The position numbers and the translations under genes were made by a program. A stretch of DNA of 22,500 nt. It comes from Cryptomeria japonica. Lineage: Eukaryota > Streptophyta > Pinopsida > Cupressales > Cupressaceae. The notes under the pieces are model-generated. The model searched no databases. It was given only the letters and a program-made list of their open reading frames with translations, and was not told the DNA's origin. The stretch is from positions 5,001 through 27,500 of the forward strand of contig NW_026729180.1 of the NCBI RefSeq assembly GCF_030272615.1, given 5' to 3'. This document shows, piece after piece, positions 9,424 through 18,403 of this stretch. Numbering within the stretch: position 1 is the first letter of the stretch; the number at the start of each line of letters is the position of its first letter.

Positions 9424-9457
9424 ACCTCCCCTATATAAGCTATTTGTCTGATTCTCA
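9424..9457 (-). promoter_or_regulatory. Putative Pol I spacer promoter, 157-bp type, copy 5
   Basis: Box at 9432-9439, 220 bp from the previous one because of a 63-bp insertion between 9275 and 9365. Confidence 0.57.
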
Positions 9458-9580
9458 TACATGCGTAGACTGCAGCAATGATTAGGACATCCACCCCAAC
9501 TTTTGACTTCTTAAACAAGACAGGGTCTTTGAAGTTGGTGCAGTGCACACAACCAGGGGAGTCGACCCATCAAACGCAAC

Positions 9581-9615
9581 ACCTCCCCTATATAAAGCTA
9601 TTTGTCCGATTCTCA
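9581..9615 (-). promoter_or_regulatory. Putative Pol I spacer promoter, 157-bp type, copy 6 (altered)
   Basis: This copy reads CCCCTATATAAAGCTATTT, with one extra A just upstream of the start on the minus strand. It is the outermost copy and the only one with changed spacing inside the block. Confidence 0.5.
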
Positions 9616-9659
9616 TACGTGTAGTCTGCAGCAGCGATTAGGACATCGACCCCAACTTC

Positions 9660-9845
9660 CGAATTCGTTTGCATTGACCGCACCAAAGGTGCACGCCTTG
9701 GTGTGCACCCTGGAGTGCACTTTGGTGCTCACCTCGGTGCACACTTTGGTGTGCACCTCGGTGTGCACCAAAGGTGCGCACCTTGGAGCGCACCAAAGGT
9801 GTACACTTTGGAGCGCACCACATAGGGTCTTTGAGAGGTTGGCGC
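9660..9845. repeat. Cluster of GGTGCRCACC palindromes
   Basis: The words CCAAAGGTGCACG, TTGGTGTGCACC, TTGGAGCGCACC and CTCGGTGTGCACC are packed end to end. This 10-mer palindrome and its relatives are the basic word of the 52-bp array and of the 5S spacers further right. No gene is seen. Confidence 0.75.
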
Positions 9846-11530
9846 AGTGCGCACACCAAGGTGGGTGTTGAGGTGCGTGCCGAGGTGGGTGGGTGCTAGG
9901 GTGCGCTCCATGGTGGGTGCCAGGGTGGGTGCGTGCTAGGGTGGATTCCAAAGAGGGTCATAGGGTGGGTGCCAAGGTGGGTTGGTGATATAGTGGGTTC
10001 AAAGGTGGGTACTAGGGTGGGTTCCAAGGTGGGTCACAAGTTGGGTGCCAGGATGCGTGGGTGTTAGGTTGGGTGCCAAGGTGGGCTCCTGCGTGGGTGG
10101 GTGCTAGGGTGGGTTTCAAGGTGGACGCGAGGGCGGGTGCCAAGGTGGGTAACAAGTTGGGTGTTAGGATGGGTGAGTGCTAGAGTGGGTGCCAAGGTGG
10201 GTGGGTGCTAAGGTGGATGCCAAGGTGGTTCACAGGGTGGGTGGGTTCTAGGGTGAGTTCCAAGGTGGGTCACAGGTTCAGTGCTAGGGTGGGTGTCAAG
10301 GCGGGTGTCGAGGTGCCTGGGTGCTAGGGTGTGGATGCCAATGTGGGTCATAGGGTGGGTACTAGGGTGGGCTGCAATGTGGGTGCCAAGGTGGGTAACA
10401 TGCTCGGTGGGTTCTAAATTGGGTGCCAGGGTGGGTGTGCACCCACCTTGCCCGAGGTGGGTGCCAAGGTGCCAGTGTGGGTGGGTGCTAAGGTGGATGC
10501 CAAGGTGGGTGAGAAGGTGGGTGATAGGTTGAGTGGTAGGATGGGTGGGTGCCAAGATGGGTCACAGGGTGGGTGCAAGGGTGGGTAGGTGCTAGGGTTG
10601 GTGTCAGGGTGGGTGGGTGCTAGGTTGGGTTCCAAGGTGGGTGCGAGGGTGAGTGTCAAGGTGGGTCACAGGTTAGGTGCTAGGATGGGTGAGTGCTAGG
10701 GTGCAAAGGTGCCAGGGTGGGTGCTAGGATGGGTCGATGCTAGGGTGAGTGGCAAGGTGGGTCCACAAGTGTCAAGGTGGGTGCCGAGGTGGGTGCCAAG
10801 TCGGCGACTGCTATGGTGGATGCCAAGGTGGGTCACGGGGTGGGTGCCAAGTTGCTAGGTTGGGTTCCAAGGTGGGTGCCAACGTGGGTGCTAGGGTGCG
10901 TGGGTTAAAGGGTGTGTCACAACGTGGGTGCCAGGATGGGTGCGCACCCACACTGGCCAAGACGGGTGCGGGTGCAAGGTTGGGTTCCAAGCCCGGTCAC
11001 AGGCTGGGTGCTAGGATGGGTGGGTGCCAAGGTGGGCACCAGGGTGGGTGCACCCACCCTGGCCAAGGTGGGTCACGGGGTGGGTCCTAGGGTGGGTAAC
11101 GGGGTGGGTACTAAGGTGCGTGCCAAGGTGGGTCATAGGGTGGGTGCCAAGGTGGGCACCAGGGTGGGTGTGCACCAACCCTAGCCAGGGTAGGTCACGG
11201 GGTGGTTGTCGGGGTGGGCGTCAAGGAGCCAAGGTGGGTGGCAAGTAGCCAAGTTGCGTGCCAAGGTGGGTGTCGGGGTGGGTGCCAAGGATCCAAGGTG
11301 GGTGCCAAGGAACCAAGGTGGGTGTCTGGGTGGGTGCCGAGGTGGGAGCCAGGGTGGGTCCCAAGGTGAGTGCAAAGGTGGGTGCCAGGGTCAAGGTGAG
11401 TGCCAATGTGGGTTCCAAGGTGCCAGGGTCAGGGTGAGTGCCAATGTGGGTTCAAAGGTGCTAAGTTGGGTGCGAGGTTGGGTGCGAGGGTGGGTGGGTG
11501 CCAAGGTGTGCTAGGTGGAAGCCCGGGTGG
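9846..11530 (+). repeat. G-rich minisatellite (GGTGGGTGCCAAGGTGGGT)
   Basis: The words GGTGGGTGCYARG, GGTGGGTCACAGG and GGTGGGTTCCAAGG repeat every 16-24 bp, strongly G-rich on the + strand and poor in C. The part from 11051 belongs to the 7.9-kb macro-repeat and recurs at 18987-19466. All frames through it are low complexity (W/G/V-rich or P/T/H-rich) and not genes. Confidence 0.93.
10095..10113 (+). other. Canonical G-quadruplex motif
   Basis: GGGTGGGTGCTAGGGTGGG has four G3 runs with loops of 1, 5 and 1 nt, satisfying G3N1-7. Several imperfect relatives lie in the surrounding minisatellite. Confidence 0.6.
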
Positions 11531-11925
11531 GTCGGCATCCCATGGGTGTCGAGTTGGGTGCCTGATGGGTGCTTCTTGTCAAGTTTTAGTCGTCGGGACT
11601 CATTTCGAGCCTTAGAGGTCGTTTCTTGTCCGGTTGCCCTGTCTTCGACCTGGGAACCCAATTTTGGTCCTCGGGTCCCATTTTTTTTTGTCTCGCATCC
11701 CACTTTTGGCCTGTGGCCTTTTCGGGGTCGATTCTCGTTTTGGGCATCAGAGCATGTTTCTTCTCCTAAAACCCAATATTTGTTTATTAAGTCTCGGAAC
11801 ACATTTTTGTTCTCGTGGACCCATCATGGGTCTTGGAACGCATTTGTGGTCCTTGGGTCCCATTTTGCATCCCGAAACTTGTGTTTTGGTGCTTGATCCC
11901 TATTTTGGGTGCCCACCTTGCACCA
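11531..11925. other. AT-richer, unique-looking block upstream of 5S copy 1
   Basis: It holds T-runs (TTTTTTTTT at about 11683) and loose repetition of TCYTNGGGTCCCATTTT and similar words roughly every 25-35 bp. It differs sharply in composition from the GC-rich surroundings. The overlapping frames here are short and shared by both copies, with no domain recognised. Confidence 0.55.
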
Positions 11926-12304
11926 AGTGCGCACCCGGGGCAAACCGAGCGCCTTGGTGCACCGGGGCAAGATCGAGCGTGCACCCGAGGCGCCCCGAAC
12001 ATGCACCAAGGTGCACTCGGCCCACATGTGAGCGCAGGTCGTTGCGCCCGAGGTGGTGTGTGGGCACCGCGTTGCAGACGGGACACTGCACGCACACGAC
12101 GCCCCCTCCAGGTGCACGCACGTAGGCCGGGCCGGGTGCACACCCGACGCCCTAGCAAGGTGCGCGCACCCGGGCAGGGCTCACACTTGGCGAACGGGGC
12201 GCACTTCGCGAGGGAGGGTGTGCACCTCGACGGGGGTGGGTGGCCGGGGTGGATTCGCACGTGGGTCGCGGTTTGCTAAGTACACACTGCGACAAGCTCA
12301 TAAC
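11926..12304. other. GC-rich 5' flank of 5S copy 1
   Basis: CpG-rich sequence with scattered CCAAGGTGC and GCGCACCCGGG words and no clear tandem order. Apart from a possible 5S upstream element at its right end, no gene or RNA is seen. Confidence 0.6.
12277..12304 (+). promoter_or_regulatory. Possible upstream elements of 5S copy 1
   Basis: TAAGTA lies at -28 to -23, where plant 5S genes usually have a TATA-like element. GC is at -9/-8 (usually near -12) and C is at -1. The match is partial, so confidence is low. The same sequence precedes copy 2. Confidence 0.35.
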
Positions 12305-12422
12305 GGGTGCGATCATACCAGCATTAGTGCACCGGATCCCATCAGAACTCCGCAGTTAAGCGCGCTTGGGCCGGAGTAGTACTGGGATGGGTGACCTCCC
12401 GGGAAGTCCCGGTGTTGCACCC
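12305..12422 (+). rRNA. 5S ribosomal RNA, copy 1
   Basis: This encodes the 5S rRNA of the large ribosomal subunit, transcribed by RNA polymerase III. It starts GGGTGCGATCATACCAGC and ends GTGTTGCACCC. The terminal hexamers GGGTGC and GCACCC form a perfect helix I. ACCGGATCCCATCAGAACTC and GGGATGGGTGACCTCCCGGG are hallmark plant 5S segments. The 118 nt up to the T-run agrees with the usual length of about 120. It differs from copy 2 at nt 19 (A at 12323, G at 20259). From memory, the CTCCGCAGTTAAGCGCGC core is the gymnosperm-like version, while angiosperms have CTCCGAAGTTAAGCGTGC. With its promoter and terminator intact it looks functional. It lies on the strand opposite to the inferred Pol I direction. 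Confidence 0.98.
12354..12401 (+). promoter_or_regulatory. Internal Pol III control region of 5S copy 1
   Basis: The A box (nt 50-64 of the gene, AGTTAAGCGCGCTTG), the intermediate element near nt 67-72 and the C box (nt 80-97, GGGATGGGTGACCTCC) are all present at the standard spacing. These bind TFIIIA in 5S genes. Confidence 0.85.
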
Positions 12423-12428
12423 TTTTTT
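12423..12428 (+). terminator. Pol III terminator of 5S copy 1 (T6)
   Basis: Six T residues follow the last C of helix I directly, and a second T5 run (12431-12435) gives a backup. Confidence 0.9.
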
Positions 12429-12856
12429 AGTTTTTCGCCGGGCGTCGCAATGCTATTTGAATAAACCTTTTGCCCGTTTGCGTTCTCGTCGGGGCCGGGC
12501 CGGGCCGGGGTGCGCTGCCCGCACTAACGCGCGCGCGGGGGCGACACCGAGCGCGCACCCGAGGCACCCCGAGCACACAGGCCACGGTGCAACCCGGGCG
12601 TTGTGCGCGCACCCCGGTGCGCCCGAGGTGCTGCGCGCGCACCCAGGTGAAATCGGTGTGCACCTCGGCCAGTGCGCGCTCGGTCGAGTCGCGCACGTTG
12701 GCCAAGGTGCACGGTGATGTTTCTTACTCTAAGGTTCCGCACCAGACGCCCGGGACAGGTGAGCGAAGCTGGGCGGGGCCGGGTGCGCGGCCGGGGCAGG
12801 TGCACGCAGCTGGAGAGAGCTTTGGAGCACACTTCGGAGCGCACCAATGATGCGCT
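12429..12856. other. GC-rich 3' flank of 5S copy 1
   Basis: After a short AT-richer stretch (about 12445-12480) the sequence is extremely GC-rich, with GGGCCGGGCCGGGCC near 12493 and many GCGCGC words. No gene is recognised. It recurs at 20365-20792 with three substitutions. Confidence 0.6.
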
Positions 12857-12951
12857 CCATTCAAAAGTTTCCTGAAAAGGCAAAAAAAGTTGAGATTATA
12901 GAATTTCCCACTTGAGAGATTGTAAAAAAAAAAAATTTAAAATGAAGGAAA
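12857..12951. repeat. A-rich module, diverged form
   Basis: It contains GAAAAGGCAAAAAAAG, GAGATTATAGAATTTCCC, an A12 run and TTTAAAATGAAGG. It shares order with the later modules (AAAAGGCAAAAA, then an AT palindrome, then an A-run before ACGCGGGTGCC) but is clearly diverged. The second copy is at 20793-20887. Confidence 0.75.
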
Positions 12952-13600
12952 CGCGGGTGCCAAGGTGTGCGCAGCCCAGCCAAGGTGTGCGCACCAAGGC
13001 GCCCACCCTGGCGAAGGTGCACGCAAGGTGCGCACCCGAGGCAAACCGGACAATTAACCCAACTTTCGACTTCGCGCGCACCTTGGAGCGCACTTCGGAG
13101 CGCTCCTTGGTGCGCACCAATCTTGGGCACCTCGGAGTGCACCATGGCGCCCACCAAGGTGCGCGCCCGGGGCAAACCGAGCTCCGACTTCGTGCGCACC
13201 TTGGAGCGCACGAAAGGTGCGCACCATGGCGCCCACCAAGGTGCGCAGCCCAGCCAAGGCGTGCGCATCAAGGTGCGCACCCTGGCGAAGGTGCGCACCC
13301 GGGGCAAACCGAGCTCCGACTTCGTGCGCACCTTGGAGCGCACAAAAGGTGCGCAACCCAGCCAAGGTGTGCGCACCCCGGTCAAACCGAGCTCCGAATC
13401 GTGCGCACCAGAGGTGCACGCCATCGTGCGCACCTTGGAGCACACTTCGGAGCCCTCCTTGGTGCGCGCCGATGTTGCGCACCTCGGAGCGCACCCGGGG
13501 AAAACAATGCAATTAACCCGACTTTCGACTTCGTGGGCACCTCGGAGCGCTCTCGGGTTCGCACCTCGGAGCACACCGAGGTGCGCACCTTTGATGCGCT
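12952..13600. repeat. Composite GTGCGCACC array, CGAGCTCCGACTTCGTG type
   Basis: It is built from a few words: CCAAGGTGTGCGCACC, GGGGCAAACCGAGCTCC, GACTTCGTGCGCACC, TTGGAGCGCAC and GCGAAGGTGCGC. Two points read ATTAACCCAACTTTCGAC or ATTAACCCGACTTTCGAC (about 13053 and 13511), resembling the ACCCAACTTCCGACTTC word of the promoter arrays. Confidence 0.8.
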
Positions 13601-13639
13601 GCCTTCACCAATTTCCAGAAAAGGCAAGAAAACATTGAG
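13601..13639. repeat. A-rich module, truncated form
   Basis: Only GCCTTCACCAATTTCC, AGAAAAGGCAAGAAAAC and ATTGAG remain. The AT palindrome and the second A-run are missing. Second copy at 21537-21575. Confidence 0.75.
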
Positions 13640-14640
13640 AAGGTGTGCGCACCGAGGTGCCCACCCTGGCGAAGGTGCACGCGAGGTGCGCACCCGGGGC
13701 AAACCGGGCTCCGACTTCGTGCACGCCGCACCTTGGAGCACACTTCGGAGCGCTCCTTGGTGCGCACCAGGGCGCGCAACCCAGCCGAGGTGCCCACCCC
13801 GGCGAAGGTGCACGCGAGGTGCGCACCCGGGGCAAACCGGGCTCCGACTTCGTGCACGCCATGGTGCCCACCGCGGCGAAGGTGCACGCGAGGTGCGCAC
13901 CCGGGGCAAACCGGGCTCCGACTTCGTGCACGCCGCACCTTGGAGCACACTTCGGAGCGCTCCTTGGTGCGCACCATGGTGCCCACCAGGGCGCGCAACC
14001 CCGCCGAAGGTGCACGCGAGGTGCGCACCCGGGGCAAACCGGGCTCCGACTTCGTGCACGCCGCACCTTGGAGCACACTTCGGAGCGCTCCTTGGTGCGC
14101 ACCATGGTGCCCACCAGGGCGCGCAACCCCGCCGAAGGTGCACGCGAGGTGCGCACCCGGGGCAAACCGGGCTCCGACTTCGTGCACGCCATGGTGCGCA
14201 CCGCGGCGAAGGTGCGCACCCGGGGCAAACCGGGCTCCGACTTCGTGCACGCCGCACCTTGGAGCACACTTCGGAGCGCTCCTTGGTGCGCACCAGGGCG
14301 CGCAACCCAGCCGAGGTGCCCACCCCGGCGAAGGTGCACGCGAGGTGCGTACCCGGGGCAAACCGGGCTCCGACTTCGTGCACGCCGCACCTTGGAGCAC
14401 ACTTCGGAGCGCTCCTTGGTGCGCACCATGGTGCCCACCAGGCCGCGCAACCCAGCCAAGGTGTGCGCACCAAGGTGCACGCGAGGTGCGCACCCGGGGC
14501 AAACCGGGGTCCGACTTCGTGCACGCCGCACCTTGGAGCACACATCGGGGCGCTCCCGGGTTCGCACCGGCGTTGCGCACCGTGGTGGGCACCTCGGAGC
14601 ACACCAAGGTGGGCAGCGAGGTGCGCACCTTTGATGCGAT
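13640..14640. repeat. Composite array, GGGCTCCGACTTCGTGCACGCC type
   Basis: The phrase CTCCGACTTCGTGCACGC recurs at about 13709, 13843, 13917, 14043, 14174, 14233, 14368 and 14510, with steps of 59-142 bp. Between them are GCACCTTGGAGCACAC, TTCGGAGCGCTCCTTGG and GCACCATGGTGCCCACC. Long frames on both strands (up to 579 and 662 codons) run through it because the words lack stops. They are rich in R, H, A, P and C and overlap each other. Confidence 0.85.
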
Positions 14641-14718
14641 GCCTTCACTAATTTCCATAAAAGGCAAAAAAAAAACGAGATTTTAAAATTTCCGTTTTGA
14701 AAGATAGTGAGAAAAAGG
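14641..14718. repeat. A-rich module A1
   Basis: Order: GCCTTCACTAATTTCC, AAAAGGC, A10, CGAGATTTTAAAATTTCCG, TTTTGAAAGATAGTGAG, AAAAAGGG. This version has ATAAAAGGC where the others have AGAAAAGGC. Confidence 0.88.
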
Positions 14719-14840
14719 GAATGCTGGTGCCATCTTGAGCCCGCCCTGGTGCGCAGCCCAGCCAAGGTGTGCGCACCAAGGTGCCCACCCTGGCGAAGGT
14801 GCGCGCCCGGGCAATTAATCCAACTTCCAACTTCGCGCGC

Positions 14841-14973
14841 GCCAGGGTGGGAGCGCACCCAACAACCGGGCCTGGGAAGAGCCAATGCGAGAAACCCCAC
14901 CAAACGCTCTGACAAAAAAAGAGGGGGCGCTCCAGTAACCCCGCTTCGGAGCGCACCCTGGGCAAACCCAGCC
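14841..14973. repeat. CCAATGCGAGAAACC module, copy 1
   Basis: Carries AAGAGCCAATGCGAGAAACC, CCCACCAAACGCTCTGAC, A7, and GGCGCTCC / GGAGCGC arms about 13 nt apart, which could form a 7-bp stem. The function is unknown. It is not explained by the GTGCGCACC words around it. Confidence 0.75.
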
Positions 14974-15135
14974 AAGGTGCCCACCCCGGCCAAGGTGCAG
15001 GCGAGGTGCGCACCCGGGGCAAACCGGGCTCCGACAACGTGCACGCCGCACCTTGGAGCACACTTCGTAGCGCTCCCGGGTGCGCACCTCAGAGCACACC
15101 AAGGTGGGCAGCGAGGTGCGCACCTTTGATGCGCT

Positions 15136-15214
15136 GCCTTCACTAATTTCCAGAAAAGGCAAAAAAAAAAGGAGATTTTAAAATTTCCGTTTTGAAAGAT
15201 AGTGAAAAAAACGG
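15136..15214. repeat. A-rich module A2
   Basis: It lies 495 bp after A1 and has GGAGATTTTAAAATTTCC in place of CGAGATTTTAAAATTTCC. Confidence 0.88.
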
Positions 15215-15321
15215 AACGCGCGTGCCATCTTGAGCCCGCCCTGGTGCGCAGCCCAGGTAAGGTGCCCACCCTGGCAAAGGTGCGCACCCGGGCAATTAAC
15301 CCTACTTCCGACTTCGTGCGC

Positions 15322-15442
15322 GCCAGGGTGGCAACCGGGCCTCGGAAGAGCCAATGCGAGAAACCCCACCAAACGCTCCGACAAAAAAAGAGGCGGCGCT
15401 CCAATAACCCCGCTTCGGAGCGCAGCCGGGGCAAACCCAGCC
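15322..15442. repeat. CCAATGCGAGAAACC module, copy 2
   Basis: Shorter than copy 1 by a 12-bp gap near GGTGGCAACCGGGCC (no GAGCGCACCCAA). It reads AAACGCTCCGACAAAAAAAG and GAGGCGGCGCTCC. Confidence 0.75.
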
Positions 15443-15605
15443 AAGGTGCCCACCCCGACGAAGGTGCACGCGAGGTGCGCACCCGGGGCAAACCGGGCTC
15501 CGACAACGTGCACGCAGCACCTTGGAGCACACTTCGAAGCACTCCCGGGTGCCCACCGGCGTTGCGCACCGTGGTGGGCAGCGAGGTGCGCACCTTTGAT
15601 GCGCT

Positions 15606-15684
15606 GCCTTCACTAATTTCCAGAAAAAGGCAAAAAAAAATGAGATTTTAAAATTTCCGTTTTGAAAGATAGTGAAAAAAAAGG
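15606..15684. repeat. A-rich module A3
   Basis: It has AGAAAAAGGC (one extra A) and TGAGATTTTAAAATTTCC. The final A-run is A8 before GGAACGCGGG. Confidence 0.88.
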
Positions 15685-16239
15685 AACGCGGGTGCCATCT
15701 TGAGCCCGCCCTGGTGCGCAGCCCAGGCAAGGCATGCGCACCAAGGTGCCCACCCGAGGTGCACACCCGGGGCAAACCGGGCTCCGACTTCGTGCAGGCC
15801 GCACCTTGGAGCACACTTCGGAGCGCTCCTTGGTGCGCACCATGGTGCCCACCAGGGCGCGCAACCCAGCCAAGGTCTGCACACCAAGGTGCCCACCCCG
15901 GCGAAGGTGCACGCGAGGTGCGCACCCGGGGCAAACCGGGCTCCGACTTCGTGCACGCCATGGTGCCCACCGCGGCGAAGGTGCACGCGAGGTGCGCACC
16001 CGGGGCAAACCGGGCTCCGACTTCGTGCACGCCGCACCTTGGAGCACACTTCGGAGCGCTCCTTGGTGCGCACCATGGTGCCCACCAGGGCGCGCAACCC
16101 AGCCAAGGTGTGCGCACCAAGGTGCACGCGAGGTGCGCACCCGGGGCAAACCGGGGTCCGACTTCGTGCACGCCGCACCTTGGAGCACACATCGGAGCGC
16201 TCCCAGGTTCGCACCAGCGTTGCGCACCTTTGATGCGCT

Positions 16240-16317
16240 GCCTTCACTAATTTCCAGAAAAGGCAAAAAAAAACGAGATTTTAAAATTTCCGTTCTGAAA
16301 GATAGTGAAAAAAACGG
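16240..16317. repeat. A-rich module A4
   Basis: It reads CCGTTCTGAAAGATAG where A1-A3 read CCGTTTTGAAAGATAG. The distance from A3 is 634 bp. Confidence 0.88.
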
Positions 16318-17005
16318 AACGCGGGTGCCATCTTGAGCCCTTCCTGGTGCGCAGCCCAGGCAAGTTGTGCGCACCAAGGTGCCCACCCTGGCGGAGGTGC
16401 GCGCCCGGGGCAATCCGGGCTCCGACTTCGTGCACTGCATGGTGCCCACCAAGGCGCGCAACCCAGCCAAGGTGCCCACCGCAGCGAAGGTGCACGCGAG
16501 GTGCGCACCCGAGGTGCACACCCGGGGCAAACGGGGCTCCGACTTCGTGCACGCCGCACCTTGGAGCACACTTCAGAGCGCTCCTTGGTGCGCACCAGGG
16601 CGCGCAACCCAGCCGAGGTGCCCACCCCGGCGAAGGTGCACGCGAGGTGCGCACCCGGGGCAAACCGGGCTCCGACTTCGTGCACGCCATGGTGCCCACC
16701 GCGGCGAAGGTGCGCACCCGGGGCAAACCGGGCTCCGACTTCGTGCACGCCGCACCTTGGAGCACACTTCGGAGCGCTCCTTGGTGCGCACCATGGTGCC
16801 CACCAGGCCGCGCAACCCAGCCAAGGTGTGCGCACCAAGGTGCACGCGAGGTGCGCACCCGGGGCAAACCGGGGTCCGACTTCGTGCACGCCGCACCTTG
16901 GAGCACACATCGGGGCGCTCCCGGGTTCGCACCGGCGTTGCGCACCGTGGTGGGCACCTCGGAGCACACCAAGGTGGGCAGCGAGGTGCGCACCTTTGAT
17001 GCGAT

Positions 17006-17083
17006 GCCTTCACTAATTTCCATAAAAGGCAAAAAAAAAACGAGATTTTAAAATTTCCGTTTTGAAAGATAGTGAGAAAAAGG
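17006..17083. repeat. A-rich module B1
   Basis: Counterpart of A1, keeping its ATAAAAGGC and GTGAGAAAAAGGG variants. That ties the two subunits together. Confidence 0.88.
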
Positions 17084-17205
17084 GAATGCTGGTGCCATCT
17101 TGAGCCCGCCCTGGTGCGCAGCCCAGCCAAGGTTTGCGCACCAAGGTGCCCACCCTGGCGAAGGTGCGCGCCCGGGCAATTAACCCAACTTCCAACTTCG
17201 CGCGC

Positions 17206-17338
17206 GCCAGGGTGGGAGCGCACCCAACAACCGGGCCTGGGAAGAGCCAATGCGAGAAACCCCACCAAACTCTCTGACAAAAAAAGAGGGGGCGCTCCAG
17301 TAACCCCGCTTCGGAGCGCACCCTGGGCAAACCCAGCC
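17206..17338. repeat. CCAATGCGAGAAACC module, copy 3
   Basis: Counterpart of copy 1 at an offset of 2,365, with AAACTCTCTGAC in place of AAACGCTCTGAC. Confidence 0.75.
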
Positions 17339-17500
17339 AAGGTGCCCACCCCGGCCAAGGTGCAGGCGAGGTGCGCACCCGGGGCAAACCAGGCTCCGAC
17401 AACGTGCACGCCGCACCTTGGAGCACACTTCGTAGCGCTCCCGGGTGCGCACCTCAGAGCACACCAAGGTGGGCAGCGAGGTGCGCACCTTTGATGCGCT

Positions 17501-17579
17501 GCCTTCACTAATTTCCAGAAAAGGCAAAAAAAAAAGGAGATTTTAAAATTTCCGTTTTGAAAGATAGTGAAAAAAACGG
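17501..17579. repeat. A-rich module B2
   Basis: Counterpart of A2 with the same GGAGATTTTAAAATTTCC variant. Confidence 0.88.
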
Positions 17580-17685
17580 AACGCGCGTGCCATCTTGAGC
17601 CCGCCCTGGTGCGCAGCCCAGGTAAGGTGCCACCCTGGCAAAGGTGCGCACCCGGGCAATTAACCCTACTTCCGACTTCGTGCGC

Positions 17686-17806
17686 GCCAGGGTGGCAACC
17701 GGGCCTCGGAAGAGCCAATGCGAGAAACCCCACCAAACGCTCCGACAAAAAAAGAGGCGGCGCTCCAATAACCCCGCTTCGGAGCGCAGCCGGGGCAAAC
17801 CAAGCC
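17686..17806. repeat. CCAATGCGAGAAACC module, copy 4
   Basis: Counterpart of copy 2 at an offset of 2,364. It ends GCAAACCAAGCC where copy 2 ends GCAAACCCAGCC. Confidence 0.75.
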
Positions 17807-17969
17807 AAGGTGCCCACCCCGACGAAGGTGCACGCGAGGTGCGCACCCGGGGCAAACCGGGCTCCGACAACGTGCACGCAGCACCTTGGAGCACACTTCG
17901 AAGCACTCCCGGGTGCCCACCGGCGTTGCGCACCGTGGTGGGCAGCGAGGTGCGCACCTTTGATGCGCT

Positions 17970-18048
17970 GCCTTCACTAATTTCCAGAAAAAGGCAAAAA
18001 AAAATGAGATTTTAAAATTTCCGTTTTGAAAGATAGTGAAAAAAAAGG
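17970..18048. repeat. A-rich module B3
   Basis: Counterpart of A3, keeping AGAAAAAGGC and TGAGATTTTAAAATTTCC. Confidence 0.88.
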
Positions 18049-18325
18049 AACGCGGGTGCCATCTTGAGCCCGCCCTGGTGCGCAGCCCAGGCAAGGCATG
18101 CGCACCAAGGTGCCCACCCGAGGTGCACACCCGGGGCAAACCGGGCTCCGACTTCGTGCAGGCCGCACCTTGGAGCACACTTCGGAGCGCTCCTTGGTGC
18201 GCACCATGGTGCCCACCAGGGCGCACCCGAGGCAAACCGGGCTCCGACTTCGTGCACGCCGCACCTTGGAGCACACATCGGAGCGCTCCCAGGTTCGCAC
18301 CAGCGTTGCGCACCTTTGATGCGCT

Positions 18326-18403
18326 GCCTTCACTAATTTCCAGAAAAGGCAAAAAAAAACGATATTTTAAAATTTCCGTTCTGAAAGATAGTGAAAAAAA
18401 CGG
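18326..18403. repeat. A-rich module B4
   Basis: Counterpart of A4 (CCGTTCTGAAAG kept), with a private change CGATATTTTAAAATTTCC. Confidence 0.88.

Larger units (their letters stand above)
8610..9660 (-). repeat. Six promoter-bearing units, mainly 157 bp
   Basis: TATATAA boxes lie at 8741, 8898, 9055, 9212, 9432 and 9589, giving steps of 157, 157, 157, 220 and 157. The long step holds an extra 63 bp including CACCAAAGGTGCACGCC. Each unit contains GGACATYSACCCCAACTT, GACTTCTTAA (or a relative), GGTCTTTGAGGTTG, the promoter block and CATACATGYGTAG. It is a shortened relative of the 311-bp unit without the CATCGGACCC words. Confidence 0.93.
14641..17005. repeat. 2,365-bp subunit A (four A-rich modules)
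   Basis: It contains A-rich modules starting at 14641, 15136, 15606 and 16240, two CCAATGCGAG modules, and GTGCGCACC spacer between them. The same order restarts at 17006 with an offset of 2,365 (2,364 after a 1-bp deletion near 17629). Confidence 0.85.

Noticed and set aside
5427-9615. CTATATAAG as Pol II TATA boxes, for example of LTR retrotransposon promoters
   Set aside because: No LTR ends, primer binding site, polypurine tract or gag/pol sequence was seen, and the minus-strand reading gives the full TATATAGGGG consensus. It is not excluded experimentally, so it is kept as the alternative.
11531-12125. Frames of 132-163 codons in the unique-looking block before each 5S gene
   Set aside because: Three overlapping frames on both strands are equally open, no domain is recognised, and the block is a 5S-flanking spacer copied with the macro-repeat.
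12857-12951. A12 run with TTTAAAATGAAGG as a retroposon poly(A) tail
   Set aside because: The A-run is part of a module recurring in the same context, with an AT palindrome and a second A-run. No target-site duplication was seen.
14560-14575. GGGTTCGCACC as a tRNA or SINE B box
   Set aside because: It lacks the GGTTCGANNCC pattern, there is no A box or cloverleaf at the right distance, and the word is part of the general spacer vocabulary.
12912-17877. Very long frames (up to 662 codons) rich in R, A, P, H and C
   Set aside because: Overlapping open frames exist on both strands across stop-poor GTGCGCACC words, they run through the A-rich modules, and no known domain is seen.
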